Part shown: piece after piece, positions 32,972 to 42,976 of the stretch
How the letters are laid out: each line of letters begins with the position of its first letter
Numbering within the stretch: position 1 is the first letter of the stretch
Source: Nostoc linckia FACHB-104
Lineage (GTDB): Bacteria; Cyanobacteriota; Cyanobacteriia; Cyanobacteriales; Nostocaceae
Assembly (NCBI RefSeq): GCF_014696615.1
Contig: NZ_JACJQJ010000071.1
Location: forward strand, 1 to 43,487
Reading direction: 5' to 3'
Length of the DNA stretch: 43,487 nucleotides
Position numbers and translations under genes: made by a program
Notes under the pieces: model-generated
The model's input: only the letters and a program-made list of their open reading frames with translations
Database searches by the model: none
Told to the model about the DNA's origin: nothing

Positions 32972-33628
32972 TTAAGAATTGCTTGTTGTTACTTCTCTCT
33001 TAATAAACAAAGCACGATAAACTGGCTCCCCCTTATTTTGAGTAGCTATCTCTCTTTCTGTTGCAACTGGTAGCGGGTTTCCTGTCAGCCATTCTTCTGC
33101 ACTAAGTTTCTGAAATACTGGATTTTCAGCAAATAGATTCCGCATTTCTAATGCTAAAGATTCTATATCTGATTGTAAAAATACAACCCCACCAACAGCT
33201 AAATAATTTGCTAATTCTGCCACTAATTCTGGTTGTACTATTCGCCGTTTAGCATGGCGGGTTTTAAACCAAGGATCGGGAAATTGAATAGTGACGCGTT
33301 GTAATATTCCTGGTGGCAAAGAAGATAAGAGTGGTTGTAAAGATTTATTTACATTGCAAAATAAATAATGGAGGTTTGTTAAACCTAAATCTGCAGACAA
33401 ATGATTTGCCTCTACTACTAAGGGTTCTCGAATTTCTAAGCCGAGAAAATTCCACTCAGTTTCTATTTTTGCCATATTCAACAAAAACCTTCCCCTAGCA
33501 CAGCCAATATCTAAATGTAATGGTTGGTGAGGCTGGGTATATACTTTCTCCCAATCAAGAGTACTGATTGCTTTTTGATACTTTTGGGCAAGTGGATTAA
33601 CATGTTGACGTACTCGCACAGCGGCCAA
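32972..33628 (-). CDS. trmB: tRNA (guanine-N7-)-methyltransferase
   Basis: A 218-residue SAM-dependent methyltransferase that makes m7G46 in tRNA variable loops. The SAM motif is LDIGCARGRFL (about 40-50); NFLGLEIREPLV follows. The family signature TIQFPDPWFKTRHAKRRIVQ (about 119-138) carries the catalytic and tRNA-contact residues. Length is normal. It is monocistronic, flanked by long spacers. Start at ATG 33628 (MAAVRVRQHVNP), a usual beginning for cyanobacterial TrmB. Confidence 0.95.
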   Translation of the reverse strand: MAAVRVRQHVNPLAQKYQKAISTLDWEKVYTQPHQPLHLDIGCARGRFLLNMAKIETEWNFLGLEIREPLVVEANHLSADLGLTNLHYLFCNVNKSLQPLLSSLPPGILQRVTIQFPDPWFKTRHAKRRIVQPELVAELANYLAVGGVVFLQSDIESLALEMRNLFAENPVFQKLSAEEWLTGNPLPVATEREIATQNKGEPVYRALFIKREVTTSNS

Positions 33629-34334
33629 AATAGCTTCTCCTTAACACGATTATCTCAAATAACAGCGATTAACGAATATTTTATCTTAAATAACAATTAG
33701 CGAGAAAAGAGCAAGGTAAATTCATCTCAGAATTTGCTTACTCTTTATCATCTATATCTGAATAACTCTAATATTGTGAATCATATCAGAGAACCTACTT
33801 GTTATTTCTTCGTTACCAGCGCCTAATCCGCTAAAAAATCAATAAAGATTTACCAAAAATATTTGTTTTATTATTAGCACTCATCAAAAAAAATAGTAGC
33901 TTGCATTGGCTGCTTCTATACATAAATTTTTAATATTCATTTTATTAGAGAATTTTTAAATATAGACTTCACAGCTTTACTAACTACTGGCTGTACTATT
34001 TTCACCAGAGACACCTATAAACTCTATTCTCCAAGGCAGATGAAAATTTTGATCCCTTTTGTCTACTCTACACTAATAACTACTGCAATTGACTTAAAGC
34101 CAGGTTTACGGGTTCCACAAAAACCCCTAATCTGCCAAAATGGTTTTAGTGAAATCAGTCTGTTGAACAGCATATGTGCTTGTTTTGTAAGATAAATTTA
34201 ATGTCGTTCTCGGCAACGTATTGATGTGTACAAATGTTAAGCCTTGACGCTTCAAAGCAGGTTTACAAAGCGCGAGTTATACTCTTGGGAAAAGGCTTGT
34301 TTTAAACCCTAATTTAATAAACTATCTGAAATCA
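33629..34334. other. Long divergent intergenic region, nothing recognised
   Basis: 706 bp of AT-rich DNA between trmB (minus) and a metallophosphoesterase (plus). No frame of credible length, no clear hairpin terminator, tRNA or repeat family was found by eye. Both promoters must lie here; a long leader or a small RNA cannot be excluded. Confidence 0.4.
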
Positions 34335-35441
34335 ATGGCTTTAAATTTTCGCTTTGCCATAGTTAGCGATTTACATATCGCACTGACTCATACAATTTGG
34401 GATCATCCCAGCCGCTTTCATCTAGTGGAAGTCAGCATCCCCGCTTTTGAAAGCGTATTAGAACATTTAACACAGCTTGACTTAGATTTTCTCTTAATCC
34501 CAGGAGATTTAACCCAACATGGCGAACCAGAAAACCACGCTTGGTTACAACATCGTTTAGCTAAATTACCTTTTCGTGCCTATGTTGTGCCTGGAAATCA
34601 CGACGTACCTGTGTTGATGGCGGATGAACAATCGATTGCGTTTGCCGATTTTCCCTACTACTACCGCAAGTTTGGTTATGAGAATCCCCAACAACCTTAC
34701 TACACAACTGAGTTGCTACCTGGAGTTAGGCTAATTGGCTTAAATTCTAACTCTTTTAATGAACAAGGTCAGCAAATAGGGCGTTTAGATGATCAACAGT
34801 TTCAGTGGTTAGAAGAAGTACTGGCAAAAGTCAAAGATGAATTAGTGTTGGTGATGGTGCATCACAATGTGGTTGAGCATCTACCCGATCAATTACGGCA
34901 TCCGATGGCAAACCGCTATATGTTGGAAAATGCCAGAGAATTAGTACAATTGCTCAAACGCTACAACGTAAATTTAGTATTTACTGGGCATTTACACGTA
35001 CAGGATGTTGCTTGCTCAGAAGGGGTATATGATATTACCACTGGTTCTTTAGTCAGCTATCCTCACCCCTATCGTGTATTAGAGTACCATCGCGATAACT
35101 ACGGAAGACAGTGGTTACAAATTTTATCCCATCGGGTGGAAGCAGTCCCAGATTTTCCCAACTTACAACAGTTATCCAAAGACTGGATGGGCGATCGCTC
35201 TTTTCCCTTCCTCATCAAGTTACTAACTTTACCACCTTTAAACTTGCCCATTGACCAGGCAAAAGAACTAGCACCTAGTTTACGAGACTTTTGGGCAACT
35301 ATTGCCGATGGCGATGCTTTATTAGACTTTCCCCAGTTTCCCCATAAAGTCCGCCACTACATTCAAAAATACGGCGCGATCGCCAATAGTGGCACTCCCA
35401 CATTGATTGATAACAACAGCACAATTCTGTTGCCGAGGTAA
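34335..35441 (+). CDS. Metallophosphoesterase (class III cyclic nucleotide PDE-like)
   Basis: A 368-residue calcineurin-type phosphoesterase. All dimetal motifs are present: VSDLH (about 10-14), GDLTQHGE (57-64), GNHD (85-88), MVHHN (about 174-178) and FTGHLHVQD (about 216-224). The arrangement matches class III cAMP phosphodiesterases (CpdA-like), though many relatives act on other phosphoesters. The C-terminal 100 residues are a helical extension with no recognised motif. Transcribed alone; convergent with a FIST-domain gene. Confidence 0.88.
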   Translation: MALNFRFAIVSDLHIALTHTIWDHPSRFHLVEVSIPAFESVLEHLTQLDLDFLLIPGDLTQHGEPENHAWLQHRLAKLPFRAYVVPGNHDVPVLMADEQSIAFADFPYYYRKFGYENPQQPYYTTELLPGVRLIGLNSNSFNEQGQQIGRLDDQQFQWLEEVLAKVKDELVLVMVHHNVVEHLPDQLRHPMANRYMLENARELVQLLKRYNVNLVFTGHLHVQDVACSEGVYDITTGSLVSYPHPYRVLEYHRDNYGRQWLQILSHRVEAVPDFPNLQQLSKDWMGDRSFPFLIKLLTLPPLNLPIDQAKELAPSLRDFWATIADGDALLDFPQFPHKVRHYIQKYGAIANSGTPTLIDNNSTILLPR

Positions 35442-35530
35442 GGGATTGGGGACTGGGGATAAGGGATTGGGGATAAGGGAGATGAGGGAGAATAACTTTT
35501 GACTTTTGACTTTTGACTTTTGACTCTTGC
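35442..35530. repeat. Short tandem repeats at a convergent gene junction
   Basis: GGGATTGGGGA-type units (about 35442-35490) followed by four to five copies of the heptamer CTTTTGA (about 35494-35527). Noncoding, typical short tandem repeats. Confidence 0.7.
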
Positions 35531-35544
35531 TCAATGCCCATATT

Positions 35545-36759
35545 CTAAATATCCAACGCCCGACAAATCCCAAATACTGAGGTGTAACCATGTAAAAAGG
35601 TGCTACCGGCAACGGGGCCGATTTCGCCGTTACAGAAAAAACCGCCTACGGGGATATCTTTGATGTAGCGTCGAAATAACTCAGAATCAAAATTGGGTTT
35701 GCCATATAGTCCTTCACCGCGGCCGACGCAAGCAAACATCAAAGCGGCGGTAGCTGAGGCTTCATCTGGATGTTGGCTTTGATACTGTTCTAGGAGAAAT
35801 TCTAAATCGGTGGCAGAAGTTTCGGCATCACGCAGGTGAAATTGTAGCCTTTGCCCAGGACGCACGCGATCGCCAATTGCGATCGCACCTGCTGAAGGAT
35901 CTACTCCCAAAATCCCGCGAATTAAAAAGTCTCCCTGCTGCAAAGAAGGCTTAAACCCATCCATTGCCACACCTACAAACAGAGAATGTTGTGCTAACAT
36001 TCGTTCTGTTTCCGTGAGATTGGCAATCACTTCCCGCAACACTACTAGCGGTACTTGCTCATCTAGTTCCAAAATAATATTGCGTTCGGCTTTCGTTACT
36101 TGCATTGGTTCGCCAATTGGCCGACAACCTTGCGCCACAATGGTTTCCAGCACAATATTGCCACTCAATGCCAATCCTACTGTACCTTCTCGATATAGGC
36201 GATCGTTACAAAATAGCGCGAGGCGGCCACTCATACCCCCAGCACTAGCCTGTCCGCCAATTGTCACCGATCCCGGATAAGCAAAATCTAGCCCTTGTAG
36301 TAAATCGTTGATTCCCGATGAAAATGAACCAGACAGCAAAATAAATTGCGGTGTCGGTGAAGGTGGTACACCAATTAAATCGATCCAAGCATCTGGTGAA
36401 CTATCCAAATCTGGCAATTCTTCCGCCACAATGTGAAAGACTCGCAAATCCACCCCTGGTAAATGTGCCAACGTTAAACTTAAAGCTGCTTCTGCTTCCA
36501 GTTCTTGGGTTTGTCCCATATCTGTAGTGCCAATTACACCACCACCACTGCAACCAATTAGCACAGGTACAGAAAGTTTCTCTGCTAGCAAAGGCAAAAG
36601 TCGAGAATACTCACTGCCAAAAGCTGACGAAATAAATACCAGCCCAAGATCCGGGGGCGCTGTTAACGACGAGACAGCCCTTTCTACCACCTCTGTGATT
36701 GCTGCTTCCAAGGAAGGACGGGTTGATAGGGCGTTTGCCCACTGCATTTGGTCTGCCAT
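35545..36759 (-). CDS. FIST domain (FIST_N/FIST_C) protein
   Basis: A 404-residue protein with the two-part FIST sensory domain. The N-terminal FIST part holds LVFISSAFGSEYSRLLPLL and VLIGCSGGGVIG; the middle SVTIGGQASAGGMSG is characteristic. The C-terminal FIST_C part ends GFFCNGEIGPVAGSTFLHGYTSVFGI, a strongly conserved tail. FIST domains are thought to bind small ligands such as amino acids in signalling; this one has no attached output domain. The frame reaches 24 codons further upstream to a TTG (36831), but the ATG at 36759 (MADQMQWANALSTRPS) is preferred. No operon partner. Confidence 0.9.
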   Translation of the reverse strand: MADQMQWANALSTRPSLEAAITEVVERAVSSLTAPPDLGLVFISSAFGSEYSRLLPLLAEKLSVPVLIGCSGGGVIGTTDMGQTQELEAEAALSLTLAHLPGVDLRVFHIVAEELPDLDSSPDAWIDLIGVPPSPTPQFILLSGSFSSGINDLLQGLDFAYPGSVTIGGQASAGGMSGRLALFCNDRLYREGTVGLALSGNIVLETIVAQGCRPIGEPMQVTKAERNIILELDEQVPLVVLREVIANLTETERMLAQHSLFVGVAMDGFKPSLQQGDFLIRGILGVDPSAGAIAIGDRVRPGQRLQFHLRDAETSATDLEFLLEQYQSQHPDEASATAALMFACVGRGEGLYGKPNFDSELFRRYIKDIPVGGFFCNGEIGPVAGSTFLHGYTSVFGICRALDI

Positions 36760-37140
36760 GAGTTTTAGGCTTTTTTCTCTCGTTGGGCTGGTTTTTTTGA
36801 GTTTTGTTCCTGGATATAATTCATCCGACAAGAGTTGAAGCCAACTAAATTTATTTCACTTCAATGACCTGTCTATTTCAGGAACCTAGGGTTGCTATTC
36901 CCTATTAGATTTATGCAATCTATTGTATGATTATACTTTTGTAGTACTGGCTATACAAAATCTTAAAAGATAAATATAGGTTTAGTATATCTGCCAGCGT
37001 TTATTGTATTAGTTATAGATCACCGAACTAAAACACTAACTTAACAGCTCAGTGGTTAGAATGGTGAAGTTAGCACAAAAAACTGCCATTTTTGACATTT
37101 TTCTATACTGGTATTAACACCACACAACGAGACTAAAGCT
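36760..37140. other. Intergenic region upstream of cp12
   Basis: Divergent spacer between the FIST gene and cp12, presumed to hold both promoters. No operator or RNA gene was identified. A GTA...TAC pair near 36944-36957 has the wrong spacing for an NtcA site. Confidence 0.4.
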
Positions 37141-37362
37141 ATGAGCGACATTCAAGAAAAAATCCAAGAAGAAGTAGAACAAGCCCGTACTGTCTGTGAC
37201 ATCTCAGGTAGCAATTCTGCCGAATGTGCCGCAGCTTGGGATGCAGTCGAAGAATTACAAGCAGAAGCTTCTCACCAACGCCAAAATAAACCGAAAAATT
37301 CTTTAGAACAGTACTGCGACGACAATCCAGAAGCAGCTGAGTGCCGCGTTTATGATGACTAA
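37141..37362 (+). CDS. cp12: Calvin cycle regulatory protein CP12
   Basis: A 73-residue intrinsically flexible protein that, when oxidised in the dark, bridges GAPDH and phosphoribulokinase into an inactive complex. Both redox cysteine pairs are present: C19/C29 (C-x9-C) and C59/C68 (C-x8-C). The core AWDAVEELQAEA (32-43) matches the conserved AWD-VEEL motif. The C-terminal YCDDNPEAAECRVYDD is the GAPDH-binding tail. Length is standard. Transcribed alone. The start ATG follows a clean leader with no clear ribosome binding site. Confidence 0.96.
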   Translation: MSDIQEKIQEEVEQARTVCDISGSNSAECAAAWDAVEELQAEASHQRQNKPKNSLEQYCDDNPEAAECRVYDD

Positions 37363-37796
37363 AATGTGAGTTGCTAAATTTTTTTCCTCTGACAGACAAG
37401 CAACCAAGACCTATTTACGGTTATCTTGTACCTTTACGCCAGCCCCTCTCTAATGTTACTCCACTTTATATTTAATCAACCGATCCTGAAATTAAGGATA
37501 ATTAGCGATTGATAGTGAGGTGTGGTAATGAGGAAGTTTTGTTTCTTAAGCAAAAACTTCTACTAAAAATTAGGGATTTGTGGGGTTGTAGCCGACTTTA
37601 ATCTTTAGGTATGTGCTAAAACTCTGCCTAAGATAGCTACAGGCTGGTGCAAGATAAAAGTTAAAGATCTTTGAGTTGCTTGTTTTTTTATTAGCTATCA
37701 TGTGACAGTTATTAGCCTGTTAATAACTAATTAGATATCCTCAATATGGGTCATGATTCTTAGTAAGGGTATTGGATTTATATTCTGGTAAAAAAT
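37363..37796. other. Intergenic region, no gene seen
   Basis: 434 bp between cp12 and the DUF3177 gene. AT-rich, no coding frame or recognised repeat. Presumably holds the promoter of the DUF3177 gene. Confidence 0.4.
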
Positions 37797-38393
37797 ATGG
37801 GAAATGATGTTTGGTTCCGCTCGTTTGTTTGGCTAGATTTCAGATTAGCGCTGATTTTTATGGTGATTATTCCCTTAGTTCTGTTAATTTGGGCATTTGT
37901 GCAAAAAGCAGAAGGGATACAACGCCTGTTAACCATTTACTGGCGAGTATCAAGTATATTAGCGGTTACCGTTTACTTAATGATTGGGGGTTTTGGAGTC
38001 AGTTTTCTTTCGGGATTGATAGGTCGTATTTTGATCCCCATTTCTTTGTGGTTCTGGGTGGATCTCAATGATGAAGTTGAGTATCAAGCCAGCGGAGCAT
38101 TAAAATTAGTTTTTACCTCCTGGCGTTGGGCGATGACGATTTATGGTATTTTGGGCACGATCGCCTTTATACCTTTTTTAGGTTGTGCTTTTTCTGAGGC
38201 TACCTTCAAAAGTTCATATTGTCGCGTTTGGTTAGAAGCCCCATTACTATTTAAAGAATATTTCCATGCCAATAGCAAACCAGCATTCCTTGGCTTTCTT
38301 GGGATCATGGGTTTAATCTTCTATGTCCTTTACTTAAGCTACTTTGTGTTAGTTAAGCTAGGTAAACAAGGACGTTCCGCTACACAACAGTAA
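37797..38393 (+). CDS. DUF3177 family membrane protein
   Basis: A 198-residue integral membrane protein. Hydrophobic segments at about 14-33, 46-75, 110-130 and 162-188 give four to five membrane helices. WFRSFVWLDFRLALIF at the start and FWVDLNDEVEY after the third hydrophobic stretch are conserved features of this cyanobacterial family. Function is unknown. It is 72 bp upstream of a small conserved gene on the same strand, with a weak AGGATGAA / TTCATCCT inverted pair in between, so the two may or may not be co-transcribed. Confidence 0.85.
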   Translation: MGNDVWFRSFVWLDFRLALIFMVIIPLVLLIWAFVQKAEGIQRLLTIYWRVSSILAVTVYLMIGGFGVSFLSGLIGRILIPISLWFWVDLNDEVEYQASGALKLVFTSWRWAMTIYGILGTIAFIPFLGCAFSEATFKSSYCRVWLEAPLLFKEYFHANSKPAFLGFLGIMGLIFYVLYLSYFVLVKLGKQGRSATQQ

Positions 38394-38465
38394 TTACAGA
38401 AAGCATCAAGGATGAAGGAAAATATACATATATAATCTACTTTCATCCTCGATCCATCACACTAG

Positions 38466-38765
38466 ATGAAAAATTCCATTGGCAAGCGACTGGAACAATA
38501 TACTGTTAAACGACCTCAAGAAGTCTTACTTGTAACTGTGGAAATTGACAACGAGGAAGACCAAATCGCTATATTTAAAGGTTTTTCTAGTTCATTAATG
38601 CGCCCAACCGCTTTTGATCCTGATATACCTGTGCTGCCAGACGAAGCTAGTATTATCAGTATTGATCGAGTGGCTAACCCTTACAATCCAGAATCGCCTC
38701 GTTATATTCAACAAGGCCTATCGTGGGAAGATATGCAAGCTGTATTATTACAAGTAGGAATTTAA
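38466..38765 (+). CDS. Small conserved cyanobacterial protein, unknown function
   Basis: A 99-residue soluble protein: RPQEVLLVTVEIDNEEDQIAIFKG, SSSLMRPTAFDPDIPVLPDEA, then IDRVANPYNPESPRYIQQGL and WEDMQAVLLQVGI. The wording is highly ordered and resembles a family shared by cyanobacteria and plastids, but I have no function for it. No signal peptide, cysteine or membrane segment. ATG 38466 is the first available start. It lies between the DUF3177 gene and cbiD. Confidence 0.7.
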   Translation: MKNSIGKRLEQYTVKRPQEVLLVTVEIDNEEDQIAIFKGFSSSLMRPTAFDPDIPVLPDEASIISIDRVANPYNPESPRYIQQGLSWEDMQAVLLQVGI

Positions 38766-38961
38766 TTTACAATTCGTAATTATTCATTCGCAATTAGGTT
38801 ACGGATGGGGATTTAGTCTTCACCCGTAACTTACTATTTCTATTGGGTTGAGGAATTTAACCTAACCTTTCTAGCAGATGTAGCGCTAACTTGGACTCGC
38901 TATCGTCATGCTATTGATTTAATTACGAATTACAAATTCATAACTATTTTTGACTTTCCCC

Positions 38962-40077
38962 ATGATCCGTTCTGGATATACACTCCCTGTCTTTGCTTGT
39001 GCTTCTGCTGTTGCAGCTTTACATTGGTTACGTAATCATCAACCTGTCAATGTAGTTTCAGTAGATTTGATTGAACCAGCCGAAACTGCTGAAATTCCGA
39101 TTGAACAGGTAGCCGGATTATCAGAAAACATGGCTTTGGCAATTACCCGCAGCGATCCGGGTGATAATCTCGACCTGACTAAAAATACTCCGATTTGGGC
39201 ATTGGTGGAATGGCACCAAGGAGAAGGGGAGACAGTAATAATTCAAGGAGGAGAAGGAATTGGTAAGCAGTTAAATGCTGATGGTAAAGCGGCAATTTAT
39301 GGTTACGCGCATAAACTCTTGCAAGAGAACTTACGCAGACTGTTAGCACCAGAAGAAAAAATTATAGTCACAATAATTTTACCTGCCGGGCGATCGCTTG
39401 CTGTTCGCACTTCTAATTCTGCTTTTGGGGTAGTGGAAGGACTTTCGCTGTTGGGAACTACAGGCATTTCCCAACCTTTAAGTTCGCCAGAACAACTGAC
39501 AGCTTTCTTGGCAGACTTACAACAGAAAGCCAGCCAATTTGACAGTTTGGTATTTTGCATTGGCGAGAATGGCTTAGATTTGGCCAGAAAAATCGGTATA
39601 AATCCCGAACAGTTAGTAAAAACCGCTAACTGGATTGGGCCAATGTTAGTGGAAGCCGATAATTTGGGTGTTAAAGAAATCTTATTGTTTGGGTATCATG
39701 GAAAACTAATGAAATTGGCAGGAGGGATTTTTCATACCCATCATCATCTTGCTGATGGACGCAGAGAAATTCTCAGTACCTACTGTAGTTTAGCTGGATT
39801 GTCGCAGCCAGATATACAAACAATTTTTGCTAGCCCAACTGCGGAAGCTGCACTTACTCACCTGCGTCATTTAGATGCGACAACAGGAAGTGATTGGGTA
39901 AATCAAGTTTACAGCGCGATCGCAGAGGCTATCGACTCCCGTTCCCAAGAATATATCCGCAGTCACAGCAGTAGAGATACATCAGCTACAGCCTGTGGAT
40001 CGGTACTTTTTGACCGCGATCGCAAAATTATCGTAAAGAGCAAAACTGCTTGTATGTTATCCGGAAAATTATGTTAA
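38962..40077 (+). CDS. cbiD: Cobalt-precorrin-5B C(1)-methyltransferase
   Basis: A 371-residue enzyme of the early-cobalt (anaerobic) cobalamin pathway. It methylates C1 of cobalt-precorrin-5B using SAM. Family motifs seen are the N-terminal SGYTLPVFACASAVAAL, then NKTP-like NTPIWA, EGIGKQL, IIVTIILPAGRSLAVRTSNSAFGVVEGLSLLGTTGI and the later LLFGYHGKLMKLAGGIFHTHHHLADGRREI. A TTG at 38950 would add four residues; ATG 38962 is chosen. The last 40 residues (from about RDTSATACGSV) are variable in the family. No cobalamin riboswitch was recognised upstream. No other cob/cbi gene is adjacent. Confidence 0.92.
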   Translation: MIRSGYTLPVFACASAVAALHWLRNHQPVNVVSVDLIEPAETAEIPIEQVAGLSENMALAITRSDPGDNLDLTKNTPIWALVEWHQGEGETVIIQGGEGIGKQLNADGKAAIYGYAHKLLQENLRRLLAPEEKIIVTIILPAGRSLAVRTSNSAFGVVEGLSLLGTTGISQPLSSPEQLTAFLADLQQKASQFDSLVFCIGENGLDLARKIGINPEQLVKTANWIGPMLVEADNLGVKEILLFGYHGKLMKLAGGIFHTHHHLADGRREILSTYCSLAGLSQPDIQTIFASPTAEAALTHLRHLDATTGSDWVNQVYSAIAEAIDSRSQEYIRSHSSRDTSATACGSVLFDRDRKIIVKSKTACMLSGKLC

Positions 40078-40143
40078 CTTAATATGAATAATCATTAATA
40101 ATCCAAATAAATAACTTTTTCGGTATCAACTCTAGGGTATTTT

Positions 40144-40303
40144 TTTCTTTTTAATACCAAGCCAAATTCTTGGCTAAACAGACACGCTATTGAAGCGGGT
40201 CTGTGCGGGATTTATTTACCATTACAAACCTAGAACGGGCAGAAATAATGGTAGTTCTTAGACCACAGCGCGACTTACTCCTAACAGACACACTCTCGCC
40301 ATC
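40144..40303. repeat. Palindromic repeat upstream of guaA
   Basis: Within the 226-bp spacer before guaA, ACCAAGCCAAATTCTTGGC-type arms and CAGACACGC...GCGGGTCTGTG (about 40179-40206) form hairpins. The second resembles a diverged copy of the palindrome found at 8852 and 41951. No guanine-type riboswitch was recognised. Confidence 0.4.
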
Positions 40304-41926
40304 ATGAATACAGCGGTGACTCTACTAACAGAACAAGCACCCCAATCCACTGAAACCTGGGGACAGCTTAATCGCCAAATAATTGTAATTTTAGACTTCG
40401 GCTCGCAATATTCGGAGCTAATTGCTCGTCGCATCCGTGAGACGCAAGTATACTCCGAAGTCCTGTCCTATCGTACTTCAGCTGAACAGTTACGGCAACT
40501 TAATCCGAAAGGAATTATTCTCTCTGGTGGCCCAAGTTCAGTTTATGGTGAGCACGCACCCCACTGTGACCCAGAAATTTGGAATTTAGGTGTTCCTATT
40601 TTGGGAGTCTGCTATGGAATGCAATTGATGGTAAACCAGCTAGGTGGGTTGGTAGAAAAGGCTGATCGCGGTGAGTATGGCAAGGCATCACTATATATAG
40701 ATGATCCCACAGATTTACTAACTAACGTAGAAGAAGGCACCACAATGTGGATGAGTCATGGCGACTCAGTCACAAAAATGCCTCCAGGATTTGAATTGTT
40801 AGCCCATACAGAAAATACTCCTTGTGCGGCGATTGCTGACCACGAAAGAAAACTGTATGGCGTGCAGTTCCATCCAGAAGTAGTGCATTCTTTAGGTGGA
40901 TTGGCATTAATTCGCAACTTTGTTTACCATATCTGCGACTGCGAACCTACCTGGACAACAGCTGCGTTTGTAGAAGAAGCTGTACGTGAAATTCGCGCCA
41001 GAGTTGGTGATAAGCGAGTGCTGTTAGCGCTTTCTGGTGGAGTTGATTCCTCTACCTTGGCTTTCTTATTACATAAAGCAATTGGCGATCAACTCACTTG
41101 TGTATTTATCGATCAAGGCTTTATGCGGAAGTATGAGCCAGAAAGATTAGTGAAGCTATTCCAAGAGCAATTTCATATTCCTGTAGAGTATGTTAACGCA
41201 CGCGATCGCTTCCTCAACATGATGGAGGGTGTCACTGATCCCGAAGAAAAGCGTCGCCGCATCGGTCATGAATTTATTCGCGTATTTGAAGAAACATCTA
41301 AACGCCTAGGTTACTTTGATTATTTAGCTCAAGGTACTCTATATCCCGACGTGATTGAATCGGCTGATACCAACGTCGATCCTCAAACTGGCGAACGAGT
41401 CGCCGTCAAAATTAAGAGTCATCACAATGTGGGCGGATTACCCAAAGATTTGCGCTTCAAACTAGTAGAACCATTGCGGAAACTCTTTAAAGATGAAGTC
41501 CGCAAAGTTGGGCGTTCTATTGGTTTACCTGAAGAAATCGTCCAACGCCAACCTTTCCCCGGCCCTGGTTTGGCAATTCGGATTCTTGGTGAAGTGACAG
41601 CCGAAAGATTAAATATCTTGCGCGATGCTGATTTAATTGTGCGGCAAGAAATTAATCAACGTGGTTTGTACAATCAAGTTTGGCAAGCATTTGCAGTGTT
41701 GCTACCGATTCGTAGCGTCGGCGTAATGGGTGATAAACGTACCTACGCTTACCCCATCGTCTTACGGATTGTCACCAGCGAAGATGGAATGACAGCCGAT
41801 TGGGCGCGCATACCTTACGATGTCTTAGAAGTAATTTCTAACCGCATTGTCAATGAAGTAAAAGGTGTCAACCGAGTGGTGTATGACATCACCTCCAAGC
41901 CACCTGGAACCATCGAGTGGGAATAA
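40304..41926 (+). CDS. guaA: GMP synthase (glutamine-hydrolysing)
   Basis: A 540-residue two-domain enzyme that aminates XMP to GMP with glutamine and ATP. The glutaminase domain starts [20 protein letters not shown], has the nucleophile cysteine in GVCYGMQLM and the catalytic H-x-E in VQFHPEV. The ATP pyrophosphatase domain has the PP-loop [11 protein letters not shown] (about 240-250). The dimerisation domain ends PPGTIEWE, the universal GuaA C-terminus. Full length, no anomalies. The ATG at 40304 adds a 24-residue lead typical of cyanobacterial GuaA. Likely monocistronic; a perfect palindrome lies 24 bp after the stop. Confidence 0.97.
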   Translation: MNTAVTLLTEQAPQSTETWGQLNRQIIVILDFGSQYSELIARRIRETQVYSEVLSYRTSAEQLRQLNPKGIILSGGPSSVYGEHAPHCDPEIWNLGVPILGVCYGMQLMVNQLGGLVEKADRGEYGKASLYIDDPTDLLTNVEEGTTMWMSHGDSVTKMPPGFELLAHTENTPCAAIADHERKLYGVQFHPEVVHSLGGLALIRNFVYHICDCEPTWTTAAFVEEAVREIRARVGDKRVLLALSGGVDSSTLAFLLHKAIGDQLTCVFIDQGFMRKYEPERLVKLFQEQFHIPVEYVNARDRFLNMMEGVTDPEEKRRRIGHEFIRVFEETSKRLGYFDYLAQGTLYPDVIESADTNVDPQTGERVAVKIKSHHNVGGLPKDLRFKLVEPLRKLFKDEVRKVGRSIGLPEEIVQRQPFPGPGLAIRILGEVTAERLNILRDADLIVRQEINQRGLYNQVWQAFAVLLPIRSVGVMGDKRTYAYPIVLRIVTSEDGMTADWARIPYDVLEVISNRIVNEVKGVNRVVYDITSKPPGTIEWE

Positions 41927-41950
41927 TTCAGTTCTGAGTGCTGAGTTGCA

Positions 41951-41974
41951 ACAGACGCGATTAATCGCGTCTGT
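41951..41974. repeat. Dispersed 24-bp perfect palindrome, copy 2
   Basis: Identical to 8852-8875. Positioned 24 bp after the guaA stop, where it could fold in the transcript, but it lacks a following T run. Confidence 0.7.
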
Positions 41975-42070
41975 ACAAGAGTGATGAGTTTCTAGTTATT
42001 TCAACTACAAACTCATCACTTTGTTTTGGGAAATTCATCGGCGTGTATCAGCGGTGAATTTTCTCTACAT

Positions 42071-42976
42071 TCATCCCTTCATTTCAGATTCAAAAGTAAT
42101 TTGCTCAGACTGGTAAGCTGGGGGTTCGACATGGATGAGAATCCTTACCGGACGGAAACGTTCTTCTAGTCGCCTTTCTACTTCTTCGGTGATGCGGTGG
42201 GCGGTTTCTACATCTGTAGCATCGACAATTAAATGCATTTCCATAAAGACTTGACGGCCGAGAACTCCACGAGAAGCGATGTCATGACAATTAATTACTC
42301 CCGGAACCGAAAGCGCGATCGCATGGATTGCTTCTGGTGCGATCGCCATTTCATCCACTAAAGAAGGTAAATTATCTTTTAAAACTGACCAACCACTCCA
42401 AAAAACTAACAAAGCAACAGGAAAAGCTAAGACTATATCTAACCATTGGTAACCTAGCGATACGCCAATCAAACCGCCAATCACAGTAATGGTTACCCAC
42501 ACATCACTCATGGTATGTGTAGCATCAGCAATTAAAATTGGGCTACCTACTCGTTTTCCTACACCCCGTTCGTAGAAAGTCACAAAAATATTCACACCCA
42601 GCACAATGAGTAATAACCATAATTCTGATGCTGATATGGTTACAGGTTGACCACCTTTGAGAATTCTCTCGATTGCGCCTTGGAGAATTTCAAAACAAGC
42701 AATTCCTAAAAAAGCAGAAATTCCCAAAGCACCTACAGCTTCAAACTTTTGGTGTCCATAGGGATGTTCGCGATCGGGTTTTGGAGAAGAAAACTTACTG
42801 GTAACCAAACCTAAAACATTGTTGGCGCTATCAGTAACACTATGTAAAGCATCAGCTAGCAAGCTTAAAGAACCTGTAGAGTAACCCACCACTGCTTTTA
42901 ATACCATAACAAACAGGTTTAACAGTAGGGTAATAATTAAAACCTTTCGCACCACTGCGCGGTTATCGTACGTCAT
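42071..42976 (-). CDS. Cation diffusion facilitator (CDF) metal transporter
   Basis: A 301-residue CDF-family divalent metal/proton antiporter, probably exporting Zn, Fe, Co or Mn. Six membrane helices span about 10-200. The helix 2 metal motif is LADALHSVTDSANN (H-x3-D), and helix 5 has LIADATHTMSDVWV (D-x3... with H and D). DREHPYGHQKFE lies between helices 2 and 3 and is a CDF hallmark. The C-terminal cytoplasmic domain (about 205-290) has the usual metal-binding histidines (GVINCHDI, FMEMHLIVD, AHRITEEVERRL). Metal specificity is not readable with confidence. Monocistronic. Confidence 0.93.
   Translation of the reverse strand: MTYDNRAVVRKVLIITLLLNLFVMVLKAVVGYSTGSLSLLADALHSVTDSANNVLGLVTSKFSSPKPDREHPYGHQKFEAVGALGISAFLGIACFEILQGAIERILKGGQPVTISASELWLLLIVLGVNIFVTFYERGVGKRVGSPILIADATHTMSDVWVTITVIGGLIGVSLGYQWLDIVLAFPVALLVFWSGWSVLKDNLPSLVDEMAIAPEAIHAIALSVPGVINCHDIASRGVLGRQVFMEMHLIVDATDVETAHRITEEVERRLEERFRPVRILIHVEPPAYQSEQITFESEMKG

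Noticed and set aside
36944-36957. Possible NtcA site upstream of cp12
   Set aside because: The GTA and TAC halves are separated by 7 or 10 bases instead of 8.
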